Positions 11,241 through 23,934 of a stretch of DNA of 64,000 bases are shown here, one piece after another. How positions within the stretch are numbered: position 1 is the stretch's first letter; each line of letters starts with the position of its first letter. The stretch is taken from assembly GCA_028023455.1 (NCBI GenBank), contig JAQFVV010006293.1:1687844-1751843 (forward strand), read 5' to 3'. Both the position numbers and the translations under genes were made by a program. The notes beneath the pieces are model-generated. The model was not told where the DNA came from and made no database searches. It saw nothing but the letters and a program-made list of their open reading frames with translations. Source of the DNA: Epiperipatus broadwayi (Eukaryota > Onychophora > Udeonychophora > Euonychophora > Peripatidae).

Positions 11241-13757
11241 CTACAAATTTATTTATTTATTTTTTTGTTAAGGACCCATAATATTTTGAAGATTAATTTT
11301 TATTTTAAGAGAAGGACAGAAATTTATAGCTAATAATACCATGCAAAAGCAAATGTACGTGTGTAATAAACTTGTAGCAGAATTTAAAAACAGAACTAAT
11401 AAAAGATGAAGTCCCATTTTAATGGATTATAAATTTATTTCTGGAGAGTGAAATTCATATCACAAATTTGAAAAAAATCGCAACCGTGACACTTGAAATA
11501 CCACCACAAATGACATTTAATTATTTTGTGTGCGTGTTTTGAAATTTCTAAATATGTATATATGTAAACTTTTATATAAATATACGTCTAAAAAGAAGAA
11601 AGTGTTTTATGCTTGCAAGCTATGGACCTAGTTTTAAGTCTGATAACTTGACTGTTTTTATTTCTCTTTTTCATAATCATTCTTGTGCAAAGCTAATTTA
11701 CCAGTGACCGTTCTGAGTAACTTGAGATATTTGAATATGTAATTCATTTATAGGCACAGTTTAAATGGTTGCTATTATTCATTTGGTGATTTAGTTTTAT
11801 CAATTAAAAAGAGTTGAATATTGCTTTAACTGATTCAGCATAATAGGTAATAATAGAGTTAAGATTAATTATTACTAATTCATAAGCATGAATTGATGTT
11901 GAATGGAATTAACATTTTCCTAGTTTTGCTTCAATTAAGTTAATCTTACACATACACATTTTCAATAATATTTAATATATTTTTGAGGTTTTGTTTTGTT
12001 TTTTAAATATTAAAATCTAGTCATTATTTAAATAGTTAAATCATTCCATTAAAAGTGATGTAGAGAAATTAAACTGTTTACTCTTTTTTTTCTCTTTCTC
12101 TAGTTTTAAATGACATTAATTTAACATTTATTTCAGAAATAAATCATGTAAAATAGAGAAGTGTTGTTTCATGCAACTTTAAAGGCCTAAGTTGAATAGA
12201 TTAGTTTTTGCTTTTCAGTTATTCATGTAATAAAAAGTACATTGATTGGAGGGGGGAGGGTTGTTAAGTTGCTGCATGTATGTTTATTATTGAATGATTG
12301 TTTACATAACTTTTACATTGTTAAATTTATTTCAAAATCACACGCACACACTTTTTTTATGGTTTATGCATATCATATTAGTCAGTGAATGATTTTCTAG
12401 CTGGTCTTAGTTAATCAATGAAATAAGAAATGAAAATCACAATAAATTTCACAAAACATTGCATACTTTAATAATCACGATTTTTTTTTCAGAATTTCTC
12501 TGTACAAGTATACTAGTTGCATATTTATTTGTTCAATTTGTCAACTAAAATAAATTAATAAAGTATTAAGTAAATCTGCATAATAATTGATGATTTAAGA
12601 TATTATTATTGTTGTTGTTGATGATTTACATGCATAAATTGATGTTGAATGGAATTCATGATTAATTTACCATTTAACATATTTATTTATTACTTCACAC
12701 GAGATACTTTTGATAAATGTCATAATATAAATGTTATTTAAATGGTGTATTAATAACAGGAACCACTGTTAATTTGATACAGGGCCACCATTTACATTGA
12801 AAACTGTACTCTTTGAGGAATAGAATTTTACATCATTTGAACATTGACTAGATAATATTTTAAAGAAATTTATTGCATTAGAAAAGCCTCATGCTTTATG
12901 AAAAATGTTAATATAGAATATCAATGACTTATTCATCAATAACAGTTACAGAGAAACATTAATATTTGAACATGCGATTGAGTGCATTAGGAGATGTATA
13001 ATCTTATATGTATTTATCAATAATTTTTTATTGTGTTGAAAAATGGTGATTGTAAACTATCTTGTACCTTGGAGTGAACTTGCTTTTACAAAATATTTAA
13101 GCTCAAAGTTGTAATATGTTATGCAAAGTGATAGTTTGATGAAGAGAATCCCACATCCAAATCATGATAAATCCATTTTCATGTTGACATTTGGGAGGGA
13201 TTAATCTTATTGATTTATTTATTTGGGTAGTTACTACAATACTTTCTAATACGTGGGGAAAATGTAAACAATAATCCATGTGAGTGATGTGAAATGTTTT
13301 CAGATATCCATTGTTCATTATTTATAATTGTAACATTATTACTTCTATGTAGTAGCATTTATATCAGTAGACACTTTAATGTGAAGCTCAGTCATGTTCC
13401 CTGCAGTTATTTGTTGTACTGTGGTTTTATAGTTTTTGGGTACAGATTTTTATAATGTCCATAATTGATTTCTAACCTCACTTAGTTCTAGAAGGTTTTG
13501 TTTTTCATCTTTAGTGATTACAATCATCATCTTTCCAAATAATTGACAAATTTGAAACATTAAACTATGCAGCAATTCTAGCTATATGATAGTCCAGCTA
13601 AGCAAGCACCAAGCAACATTCTCTCTTGCAGACTTATGAAACTATTGCATTTCATATTATAATGGTTTGAAAATTAGATAACTATAAATTCAAATAAGAA
13701 GTGGTTAACAAAATCAAATATATACAATAATCTTTTATATATAAAAAAAATCCACTT
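11241..13757. other. AT-rich intergenic DNA, no gene seen
   Basis: A short dispersed direct repeat is visible: AATTGATGTTGAATGGAATT occurs near 11890 and again near 12637. A G run lies near 12250. A 71-codon minus-strand frame at 13103-13318 contains a string vaguely like the GxxMVWG box of Tc1 transposases, but is too weak to call. Confidence 0.5.
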
Positions 13758-13764
13758 TCTTCAT

Positions 13765-13830
13765 TGTTTATTTATTTATATGGACCCATATATACTCCAA
13801 TACATTATACACATTTCCAACATTTCATTT
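13765..13830 (+). repeat. Left member of a widely spaced inverted repeat
   Basis: About 60 bases (TTATTTATTTATATGGACCC, then TATATACTCCAATA) reappear as an imperfect reverse complement at 16190-16250, roughly 80% matched by eye. The pair encloses about 2.4 kb that is less AT-rich than its surroundings. It could be a terminal inverted repeat or two independent insertions of one repeat. Confidence 0.5.
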
Positions 13831-14029
13831 ACCTCCTTGTTGTCATTATCAAGAATTTACATATATATATTGAACCGGGTGGGGTGTTTAGAGATCTTTT
13901 GTGGGAGGAAACAAAATCTATATTCACTTTTGACTCTTTAATAAAATAACTTGTGAAACAATATTGTAAGACTTTTATAAATATAATCATTTATTCTTAA
14001 TATATTTGATCTACACCAAGGCAATTTAA

Positions 14030-15180
14030 ATATTCCACCACCATGGCCCCTTAGGCAGAGAAGAATAACGCCCAGAGGGCACTCATGACCCAGACAGAGC
14101 TATATTTAAAAATATATAACTATGACCACATTTGAAGGATGCAGATCTTTTTGGCTGTAGAATTCAACACCTATCATTCAAAGCACTTTTTTGTTTCGGA
14201 GTAAACTCTGGGCACCAGTCAGTTACCCAAAGATAAATGATGCACTTTGAATGATCGGCAAACTAATTCAGCACCTAAGATATCCAAACTAACTCAATCA
14301 AAAGAAATATAATGCATTACTGTTTTAATTAGTGGTAAAAAAAATTGATCGACAAGCATTAAGTTTAAAGATAATTTATTTTAACTAAGTACTTATGATC
14401 ATAACTTTTAAACTACTTCTATGAAATCTTAATTAAATCAAACAATGACTTATACTAACCTCAACCACACATATTATAGTAGTAAATACAATAGCAATGT
14501 AATTCAGCATTAAAATAATTATAAGCATTTAAAACACATACATTAATAGTTCATTTTATACGGTTATAGAGTTCATTTATTAACTGACTCTGTGATGTTT
14601 CAAGGTTAGCAATGGCTACATTATTATCAAAAATGGAACAAGAAAAGTTATTCATTACCTATAGGATTTTGGTCGTTGACTTCTTGCTGGTTGCTGCTTC
14701 ATGTGATAATTTTCCAATCAGTTGGATTCGAGGTTTTGTGGAGGTTCCTTCGCTTACTATTTCATGATACTATTCTTTAAGACAGTTAGATATCCCTGGC
14801 AGTTTTCAAGTTGTTAGGCAGGCATCACTTTATTGGGCAGGCTGCTGTTTTCATTGGACTCGGGCTGGAGCAAGGCCGTATGCTTCCAATGGCTGTTAGC
14901 ATTGCATTGTCCTGGAAAACATTGATTCTGAATACATGATAGACTGATTTAACAAACTCACTGATTAAAGAACTGATAGACTGAAGTGATTGAAGAACTG
15001 ATTGACTCTATTTATATGATGACCTGTTGTCACTTTGTTAATTAGTTTTTATATCCACCAGCTATCACTGTTGTTGGTATTCATCCACTGTTTTGATTAC
15101 ATTCTTTTGATAAGATTTTAATCCTGTTTTCAGGTGGTAGCCATTGCTAATTTGTTGTCTGTGGATTTTTTTTTTATTAG
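14030..15180. other. Less AT-rich segment of unknown origin, with a small inverted repeat
   Basis: Base composition is visibly more balanced than in the flanks. A 14-base perfect inverted repeat (14173-14186, ATCATTCAAAGCAC; 14242-14255) forms a hairpin with a 55-base loop. Near 14950-15010 there is a run of related ACTGATT/GACTGA repeats. Neither strand gives a frame with motifs I recognise. The composition suggests an old insertion, perhaps an LTR or transposon interior, but no family can be named. Confidence 0.35.
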
Positions 15181-15718
15181 TAACCAGTGCTGAGTCTTTT
15201 TTAATTTTTTAACTTTCATATATCGTTTTATTAACACACACACATTTTAGTTTACTTTTTTATTTTTACAATCATTCACTATTTACACATGTATATTTTA
15301 TTTCTTTCAAATAATGGGGAAAGACTTTTTTCTTTAAATTGAATGAAAAGAGATATTTTTATTTTATATAAAAGATTTATAGTTTAAACTGTCATACTTT
15401 TAATTCTTAATTACTTGCAATTCATCTACTTTAAGATTTTTTAAGTTAATTTCCTCCTCCTTCCTCTCACTCCTAACTTTTATAGATTATTTCCTTTTTT
15501 AGCCAAGTGTATTTTGTTTAAACTAATAATAATAAAAACTCTTTAGACTTATTTACATTTATTTATTTTCAAATGAGATGTTTTTTACTCATTTATGGAC
15601 AAATTATTGTGCAATACTCTTATTATTTTATTATCAATTTTAAACTCTACATTGTTTGATGACAAATTTTTATTTTTTTATAATTGTAAACACAATTTCA
15701 ATGAGCGCTGCTCAGTAG

Positions 15719-16060
15719 CGTTACAATATATATATATATTATTGTTATAATCGAAATTATCCCAAATTCACCACTGAACCAAACTATCCAAATAAAATAA
15801 ACTTTAAAAACATAACCAATGATTTCACTGCTACAAGCAGACTTCTCAAGTGTAAAGGATTAAAAGGAAACAACAAATTTATACTACTACCCAAAATTTC
15901 ACTTACATCCCACACACCATTAATATTTAAAGAACTTTTAAACAAGTTAATTGCTTCAGAATCTTACATTTTTAATAATAAAAATTCTTTAATTTGTTTT
16001 ATTTCATTTCTTTTAAAAATAAAAATAAAAAACTTTGACTCAATATATATATATATTTAA
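15719..16060 (+). other. Open frame without ATG, 113 codons, unidentified
   Basis: The frame stays open from just after TAG (15716-15718) to TAA at 16058-16060. That is long for DNA this AT-rich. The section from 15752 reads as a mixed-composition polypeptide (RNYPKFTTEPNYPN, then SRLLKCKGLKGNNKFILLP, then FKELLNKLIASESY). The last third becomes low-complexity Ile/Phe/Lys. No early ATG exists, so it would need to be an exon or a fragment of a transposon frame. It lies just inside the right member of the 13.8/16.2-kb inverted repeat. No domain is recognised, and chance is a real alternative. Confidence 0.25.
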
Positions 16061-16189
16061 CTCTCGTAATATAATATTTCTTTAGCATCTATATATAACT
16101 CATTTCATTATATAAATTTTATTATTACAATTACTTATTCCCCATATTCTTTATTTTTTAAGCCAATTTTTTATTTCATCTTACACATG

Positions 16190-16250
16190 CAGATATTGAA
16201 ATGGAAATAATATATTGGAGTGTATATGGGTTCATGTAAATAAATAAAGT
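16190..16250 (-). repeat. Right member of a widely spaced inverted repeat
   Basis: This is the imperfect reverse complement of 13765-13830 (here ATATTGGAGTGTATATGGG then TTCATGTAAATAAATAAAG). See the left member for interpretation. Confidence 0.5.
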
Positions 16251-17544
16251 TTTTAAAAAGGAAAAAAGCAATTCTATTAGAATTTTTATATATGAAAGAT
16301 CATTTGGAACCATATTTTTAAAGAGAAAATAAGTTTTTTTTTATTATTAATAATGATGGTGATGGTTGTAAAGAAAAATATAATCAACAATCTGCTGATA
16401 ATGGTCAAACTAACCTTCTTAGCACAGAAGGCAAGGTTAAATATAATGATTCCAATAATATTTTAATTTCTTTTTCTAGATTCAATTTAAAATTAATCTT
16501 TAGGTGCCAGACTTTTTAGATAGAAAGTTTAATTCTAGATATCTTAATGTTGCTGATCATCATCACTTAATTGTATTTTCATTACTCTTGCATATCCCCC
16601 AGTGGATTGCCTGACTTCTTAGAATTAGTGGATATTAATTGCATATGCCTGAAATGATCTTGAAAAGCTTAAATATTTACAACTCCTATCAGATAAATAC
16701 CACACAAAATAAATAATAAACAAATACCTAATATTGAAATGAAAAAACATTACCTCCAAAACCTTTTAATTAAATATAAAAAAAAATCCTGCCCACTGAT
16801 AAAATGTTTTAAACTGTGGTTTTTATAGAGTGTAAGCTTACTATATATGTGTGTGCACATTTTCAATAATAGTCTTTATCAATCCAGTCCTAATTGTGAT
16901 TATACTCTTCAGTTATCGATGACAGTAAACAATGTAGATGAGCTTTATGAGAGATAGATATACAGTAAAGTCTTGCAGCAAAGTCTTATCCTTTCCTTAT
17001 GGCATATTTTTTCTTTTTTGAAGCAGGCAACATTGCATTCTATGCAACTTCAATGTTCATATCTGATAGTGCAGATCTTCTGGCACATTCTTTGTTTTAT
17101 AGTGTTTTGCTAGCTAATGTCAGTCACATTTACTAGGAGAATGAAGTATTGAAAAATATTTTAAATCAATTAACAAATACTGCTATCTGAAGTTATTCTG
17201 ATGCAAAGTGATTTAACCAATGATTTTTCTTTCTAACGACTACTTTTCTATCTGCATTTTCTCTCTTCATGGAATCAATCATCAATGCTTTCTTTTTGAG
17301 TCAAGACAAGACTCTTGTCATTTGTCTTTTCAGACCTATTTATATCATGTTCTCACAAGATGTTTTTTAACACTTGCATGTAATTAACTCTGTTATTAAT
17401 TTATATCATGATTTTTTTTTGTACAGACACAATAATCATATTTAATATATACACCCAGGTCTTGTTTTATGCTAATTTTTTTAATGTGATTTTGAAGTTA
17501 TGCCATTCATGTTTCTTCTTAATATCTTTGTATGCGGTTTTCTT
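16251..17544. other. AT-rich intergenic DNA, no gene seen
   Basis: No coding motif and no repeat with clear ends. A near-palindrome GACAAGACTCTTGTC lies near 17305 and is probably trivial. Confidence 0.5.
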
Positions 17545-17549
17545 TTAAG

Positions 17550-17708
17550 TGAGAAAAATTATTAGATCAGAAGTCAAGCTCTGATAATGCACTATTACTT
17601 TAAATATTATAAATTCCGCACACTCACATGTCATATTTAATGTATAGCACATTATGAAGTTCGACTTCCATCTAATAATTTCAATATTTTCAGCACTTTA
17701 TAACAGTA
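17550..17708. mobile_element. Short TIR element related to the 56.6-57.3 kb foldback
   Basis: Terminal inverted repeats of about 32 bases face each other: the left one contains ATTAGATCAGAAGTCAAGC, and the right one contains GACTTCCATCTAATAATTTC. The interior and flank (CTGATAATGCACTATT, ATTATAAATTCCGCACACTC, CAGCACTTTATAA) match the ends of the element at 56600-57281. It is non-coding and non-autonomous. Confidence 0.65.
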
Positions 17709-17783
17709 CTATAATAGATTTGATGCTATAAAGAAGTTTATAATTCACTTAAAATCAGGATTTCCCCATTTTATATACACACA

Positions 17784-18088
17784 TTAAATTTTACAAGATT
17801 ATAATGTAAATCTATTCAAACATTATAGATGCCTATACTATGCATGTTGTTGTTTTTGTGTTTAAATCACATTCTATTTTTGCTTTTTAAAAAAAAGTAT
17901 GTAATCAATTCATCATTTAGTGTCTGCAAATAATAAATTTTACAAGATTATAATGTAAATCTGTTCAAACGTTATAGATGTGTATACAATGCATGCTGTT
18001 GTTTTTGCATTTTAAATCACATTCTAAATCACATTCTATTTTTGCTTTTTAAAAAAGAGTATGTAATCAATCATTTAGTGTCTGTAAG
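17784..18088. repeat. Tandem duplication, two units of about 150 bp
   Basis: Unit 1 (17784-17933) and unit 2 (17934-18088) share TAAATTTTACAAGATTATAA at the start, ATCACATTCTATTTTTGC in the middle and CATTTAGTGTCTG at the end. They differ by scattered substitutions, and unit 2 has a small internal duplication of AAATCACATTCT. The divergence suggests an old duplication. Confidence 0.85.
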
Positions 18089-18107
18089 TTTATTTTTAAA
18101 AGGTGAG

Positions 18108-18318
18108 TAACAGCGGTGTGCACAATTAAATTTGACAATTAAAAATTAAAATCTGATTTTTAATTATAATTAACAATTTAAAAATTACGTAATGTGTCTG
18201 AAATTGATGTGATGTGAAACAATGAAATTTGATTTTTAAACGGAATTGAAAATTAAAAAATTAAAGACAAAAATAATAATTTAATTTTTAATTGTTAGTT
18301 TTAATTAAATTTTTCTTT
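18108..18318. repeat. AT-rich inverted repeat, possible hAT-type MITE relic
   Basis: ACAATTAAAAATTAAAATCT near 18132 and TTTAATTTTTAATTGTTAG near 18281 are imperfect reverse complements around about 100 bases. The left edge begins CAGCGGTGTGCA, which resembles the CAG-start termini of some hAT elements, but no matching right end is present. Low complexity weakens the case. Confidence 0.35.
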
Positions 18319-20899
18319 TTATTATCATAAGTCTAAGCTCTTATTTTTATTTTAAACTTTCAGTTTACCCTAATGGAGAGGAAAAAAACACTCAAGAAAA
18401 TGAATTTCTTTGAAAATAAAAATTTCAATTTTAGATCGCTTAGTGAAATGGGAAGGATCAACAGCAATTGGAAAACATTTTAGTTTGGGTGAGTTACTTA
18501 TAAGAGCAATTAAAAAAATGAAGTTGGCGCTAGTTGTATTTCCTCTTGTGACGAATCTGATGTCTTACTAGTTCACAAATGAACTTGCATATTGTCAAAT
18601 AGTGATAATGATTAAAATACTTTACATATATGAAAAAATGTAAAATACTGTAAATTATGCATAAAAATATATTATTTTGAATAAAATTAAATACTGTAGT
18701 TAATAAAAAAAGTTTGTCTTGTATCAAATTTATTTCCTTATTTTTATTTTTTTAATGTGAATTTTAAAGTAACTTTATGTTGTTGCTTTGCTTTTATGCG
18801 ATTTTTGAAAATTACAGTATGTATCCCCCCATTTTTCAAGATAAGTTAAGTCTATTTTTGTGTGATTTCTTTTGTGTGTGTTTTCTGAGGAACCTATCTA
18901 CCGCATAAAATGAGACCCAGGTATATATACAAAAATATGTTTTTTCATATTTCCTTCCTTCATTCAATTATTTTATAAAATGATTATATAGTAGTTTTTT
19001 ATTACAGGTAGAAAGAAAGAGAAATAAAAATAAAACACAACTTTGAAATTCATTCTCCAACTTTATCACTTTTACTGCTTTATAATTTTTAATAACTAAT
19101 TCAGATTTTCCATTCAACTTAATACAAGAAAAGAGCAAATTATTTCTTTAAAGCCATTCCAGAAGCAAATCTGTGCTGTCACAAAATATGGTAAATTTCC
19201 CTGAATTATGCAATCCCTTTGCATGCAATTGTAACCTAAATAAATTAATTTTTTTTTGTTGCCTTTACAATATATATGTTATCACTTTATTAATTATAAT
19301 TTTATAAAATATTAAATATTTAATAGTAAGATTATCTCTATAGATCTTTTTTTTAAAATTTCCTACAATGAAATAATTCAGTTATGGATATATATATTCA
19401 ATATGTATACATTCATACACAGAAATATAAAAAATTTACTAATCATACTATCACGATCTTTTATTAAGCTTTCTTGACCATGCAGTTTTGTAAACAACCA
19501 ATTCAAGCTGCCATTGAATTCGTTCTGTTACAAAATATCCCTTACTATTTAAACAGCATTAAACTGTTGCACATGCGCTTTGCAGATTTTAACTATAAAT
19601 ATATCCCTTAATAATATCTATGTCAGAAAAAAAAAGAAGTTACGTTGGTATGTTAGTTCCTTGTGAGTGTTATATGATAGAACAAATATAGGACTAATTT
19701 GATAGATGTTTCCTCGATTTTATCCAAACCCTGTGTGCTTATATATATAACTGCACATACATTTTCAGATAACAGTATTTTAAAAAATGTAAATGATTTT
19801 GTGAAGAAATTTCAAAATATTATTAAATGTAATTAATATTTTTAAATAGATATAGGTCGTTTAATGCTATTCAAGATTTTTATTTTTATAATTTATATTT
19901 TAAATAAAGAATTAAGACGTTATCAGTACCACCTTCTCTTCCTAAAGTTTATTTTAATACTGCATTGATAATTTTATCATCATATGGGAATTGAACATTT
20001 GTTAGCTGTTATTTAATTTTGAAAAAAGTTTATGGGGACACATTAATTATTCATGATATAGTAATGAGTAGCAGTTATTTCTTTAAAGTTTTATATGTAT
20101 ATTCATAATTAACAATAATATATTAGTGATGAAATGAAAGTAAGGATAGTGCAAACTCAATCATAAATTGTTATTGAAATATTATCTTCACATCTGTTGA
20201 GTGCATTTCTTTCTCTTTTTTTTTTAACTAAAATAATCTTGAAAAAGAATTTAAATTTCTGGAATAATAATTATCATAAAATTGAATATTATTGTAGAAG
20301 TTTTTTTTTTTTTTTAATATAAATTTCAAACTTAAAGGTCATGCTGTTTCCAATCAACGTCAATAAATACGTATATTAGAAAGTTTATACATTTTATCAA
20401 CAAATATTCTTACTTAAGTGATCTATTATTCAAACATTTCTGAAAATGATTTGCAGTATTGATAAAAATAAAAGCAGTTCAAAACATTTTTATTACAAAA
20501 GTTTTCAAATGATTTGAACATTTTAAAGTTCAGTTTAAAGAAAGCTATCTTGTTGTTGTTGTTTTTTTTTTTTTTTTAGCGAATTGTGTATTGAATTATT
20601 AAATCGATTAAAGATAAACATTTACTGAATTAATTCAAAAACATTGAGTTAATTTACATCAGAGTCATGGTTTAAAAGGTGTTTTTTAAATTTTATGTAT
20701 AAATATTGTCTGCTTCTCAAACATTTTAGCCTAAGTTTTCAAGAATTAACTGTTAATTGATCTTTGCATCGTTGTACTTTTTTTTTTTTTGATCGAAGTC
20801 GTTCAGAAATATTAATAAAGAATTTTTTGCTAATGAAATCTCTGTTTACCACTACCACCCTCAGGTTAAGACTGAGGGTACTTGGGTATTATTGCTGCT
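18319..20899. other. AT-rich intergenic DNA, no gene seen
   Basis: Short Phe/Ile/Lys-rich frames only. Long T runs occur near 20300 and 20560. No tRNA boxes or transposon motifs. Confidence 0.55.
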
Positions 20900-20900
20900 A

Positions 20901-21775
20901 TGACGTTGTACTCCAAGGCAAAACTCTCCACCATACAGTAGTGCCACCTTGTGCTAACAAGAGTAATCAATGGATGCCAGAAGGCTTGTGCATAAAATCC
21001 CTATCTAGTGCCTACTCATCCAATATCCCCAGACTAGTTTCTGGCTTGTGGCCATCATCAGTGAGGAGCCTTGGATCTGAGAGCACTGCACCTAGATCTT
21101 AGGATCTAATGCAACCCTCCAGCAGCCACCTTTTATCTCTACTTTACTACAAAACTATGAGAATGAAATTGAAAACACAATAATATTTTCAATCTAAACT
21201 CAATAGCTTATATAGTCATATGGGTCTGAATTCAATTCAGCACCCATACATTTTGGTGTCTTTGGCTCTTAAACAACCATAGCCACCACTATCCTATTAG
21301 GCAGGATTGATATTAAACCACTAAACATCACATGATCACCATCTCATCCTAGCACATAATTGGTGTAAACAAAGGCAAAACTCTCCACCATACAGTAGTG
21401 CCACCTTGTGCTAACAAGAGTAATCAATGGATGCCAGAAGGCTTGTGCATAAAATCCCTATCTAGTGCCTACTCATCCAATATCCCCAGACTAGTTTCTG
21501 GCTTGTGGCCATCATCAGTGAGGAGCCTTGGATCTGGAGGGTTGCATTAGATCCTAAGATCTAGGTGCAGTGCTCTCAGATCCAAGGCTCCTCACTGATG
21601 ATGGCCACAAGCCAGAAACTAGGCACTAGATAGGGATTTTATTCACAAGCCTTCTGGCATCCATTGATTACTCTTGTTAGCACAAGGTGGCACTACTGTA
21701 TGGTGGAGAGTTTTGCCTTTGTTTACAACAAATATGTGCTAGGATGAGATGGTGATCATGTGACGTTGTACTCCA
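20901..21775. mobile_element. Composite repeat of direct and inverted units between 15-bp direct repeats
   Basis: A 15-base direct repeat, TGACGTTGTACTCCA (20901-20915, 21761-21775), brackets 845 bases and looks like a target duplication. Inside, a GC-richer unit starting AGGCAAAACTCTCCACC occurs at 20916-21122, again in the same direction within 21328-21536, and inverted at 21537-21722. The last two form a large hairpin, with arms 21328-21534 and 21575-21763; the right arm lacks a 22-base block present in the left. The loop of that hairpin is the complement of the 3' end of the first copy. The short frame at 20764-21102 is only a reading of this repeat. No protein domain is present. Confidence 0.75.
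21014..21070 (-). ncRNA. Hammerhead-like core in the repeat unit (degenerate)
   Basis: On the minus strand the unit reads CTCA, CTGATGA, a 4-bp stem TGGC/GCCA with loop CACAA, GAAAC, then about 18 bases and TGAG. That is the strand order of a type I hammerhead: stem I CTCA/TGAG, core CTGATGA, stem II, core GAAA. The cleavage-site triplet reads GGA where GUH is required, and stem III pairs poorly, so self-cleavage is unlikely in this copy. The second copy at about 21.5 kb keeps the same motif, and the inverted copy lacks the stem III block. Resemblance by chance cannot be excluded. Confidence 0.25.
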
Positions 21776-22331
21776 GTGACGTTTGCAGGTCTAATATTTA
21801 TTCAGTTTCCATTTATGATGTCATGGCAACCAAGAATCCTGGCATGACTAATCCATGGCAAATAAACAGACCCTTTCTATTTTAGAAAATATTAAACCGT
21901 TCAGTGCAGTGACATTTTCTCCCTCATAATATAATACATCTCTCTGTAAGTAATATGGTTTTATATTTAATAATACATTTGCAGCTAAAACATAGTTTTA
22001 TGCTAAAATAGTTCACCATTTTTAGATAAAGCTAAAATTGTGTTACAATTCGCCTTTTAAAAAATGTTTCAGAATTCTTTTCATATTTTTCCTGCTTCCA
22101 TAATGAGTATATTTCTCCATCATTGGAAATAAGATGGGTTTTTTAAGACACATTCTGGGGGATAATGCTGTACTGTGCCATGAGGGGGAAGGAAGCATTG
22201 ATGGCACAAAGTGCCATATTAAATATTTGTTTTATTTAGTATCATAATGTATCCCCCCCCCTTTTTTTTTTCTCCATTCTGAATATATCCATTTTTTTTT
22301 TTTAGATTTGAAGTTTGGTATTGCTCATAGA
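21776..22331. other. AT-rich spacer, no gene seen
   Basis: Nothing recognisable. A run of 8 C joins 10 T near 22252-22270. Confidence 0.5.
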
Positions 22332-22439
22332 GTTTGCAATATCTTTAAAATAATGCCTTCACGGGATCTGTGGACAAATTTTATCAATTAAGTTTGTCCA
22401 CAAATCCCTTGGAGGCATTATTTTAAACATGTCACAAAC
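22332..22439. repeat. Short hairpin MITE-like element
   Basis: Arms 22332-22378 and 22393-22439 are near-complete reverse complements with 14 unpaired bases between. The core of each contains TTTAAAATAATGCC or its complement and GTGGACAAA/TTTGTCCAC. About 108 bp in all and non-coding. Confidence 0.75.
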
Positions 22440-23934
22440 TTAGAATAATACATTACCAGTGTAATGTATCATAGCAGGAATAATACCAAAGTACTGAACT
22501 GAATATATAACAGTTGTACCAAAATGTTATCTATTTAAAAAGGAATTCTCTTTCCCAATAAAAATGCTCAGAAATTTTGATAATAATGGTAAATGCATTA
22601 GTTTATTAATAAACATTCAAAAATTCTGTTATAATTTATAAACAAATACTGGAATTATTTAATTATATAAATAATTGTTTAAAAATAATTAGTAGTTAAT
22701 ATGAAAATTGAATATTTATTTATACTGAATATATATTTAGAAAATTAAATCTATGTATTATAATACACTTTTTCTTTCCATATTGTCATCAGAATTTATT
22801 GGCAAATATCACTGCCAACAATCAAGTATTTAAGACCACAATACGTAGAGAAAATTTTTTATGTACATAACCATTTATTTTTCATGTTAACTCTTAATAG
22901 AGAATTTTGGAATGATGAAGATATGTCAATTAAATTAAAATGGCTATTTTTAATTTCTGCATTTTAGCTCATTTATTTTTCTTATCACTTTAATTTATTA
23001 CTAGTATTTTATTGAGTATAATTTTTAATGTTTAAATATTAAAATTTTGCTTTAGAATTGATTTGTTTAGGGTTTCATAATATTTTACAAATATTTAAAT
23101 CTATGGGTTTTCTACCCATTTAAAAATAATAGTAGATGCATTTAACTTATCTTTTCAAAAGCACATGACCAAAGTGATATTTTTGATCATTTTTACAATA
23201 TTTCACTATTGCTTGCCACTTTCATAACATAATTTATTTCACTACCTCAATTTTAAAAGTAAATCATAAAATTTAGCAAGACTACAATTGAAAATTGCCA
23301 AATAATGTGCAAAAAAGAATTTACTTTCTAAAATTAAAATTTTTAAATATATATGAATATACTTACGCATTTTTTCTTTTGATTTGATTTCTTTTAATCA
23401 ATATATTTTAAAAAATATATAGAGATAATTTCTTATCTCAACTGCATAAAATGATCATTGTTTCACTTCCCAAAAAATACCAAAATACTTTTTTTTTAAT
23501 TGATTGGAATGTCTTTATATAATAAGTCACTATACATATTTGTAATATACAAGCATTTCACTTTTTTTTTATGATAGTACTGAATATGAAGCTATTATGT
23601 CAGTTGTTGTTTTCTGGACATTAAATGTCTTTTCAACTCAGAATATTTTTTTATTGATAATTATGGAGGTTTTTTTTGGAAACTTGTGGATTCTTGTTCA
23701 TATTGGAATAAATTCAAAAGAATAACATAACATAAATTTTCATTTACTTTATTATACTGAAGAATTTATATTATAATAGTTTATATCATTTTCTTTAAAC
23801 AATTTACTAATATATATATATATGAATTCATAGTATTATTTCCGGGAGCCTCTGTATAATAAAAATATTATAACTAAATAGCTGATGTTTCAGTACAATA
23901 ACAAGTACTTTCCTCATAGCTTTTTCTTTTTCAA
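22440..23934. other. AT-rich intergenic DNA, no gene seen
   Basis: No motifs until the last part. Near 23880-23925 the minus strand has CTATGAGG, a 5-bp AGTAC/GTACT stem and GAAAC. This is loosely hammerhead-like but lacks the essential CTGA, so I do not call it. Confidence 0.45.

Noticed and set aside
13103-13318. Minus-strand frame with a string resembling the GxxMVWG box of Tc1 transposases
   Set aside because: A single weak box, with no HHD-type or third-Asp motif and no terminal repeats nearby.
14173-14255. Possible ribozyme in the 14.2-kb hairpin (CTCCGAAAC on the minus strand)
   Set aside because: The partner reads CTGACTGG rather than CTGATGA, and the stem II pairing is poor.
23880-23925. 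Hammerhead-like string on the minus strand (CTATGAGG, AGTAC/GTACT, GAAAC)
   Set aside because: Lacks the invariant CTGA of the core and has no plausible stem I or cleavage site.
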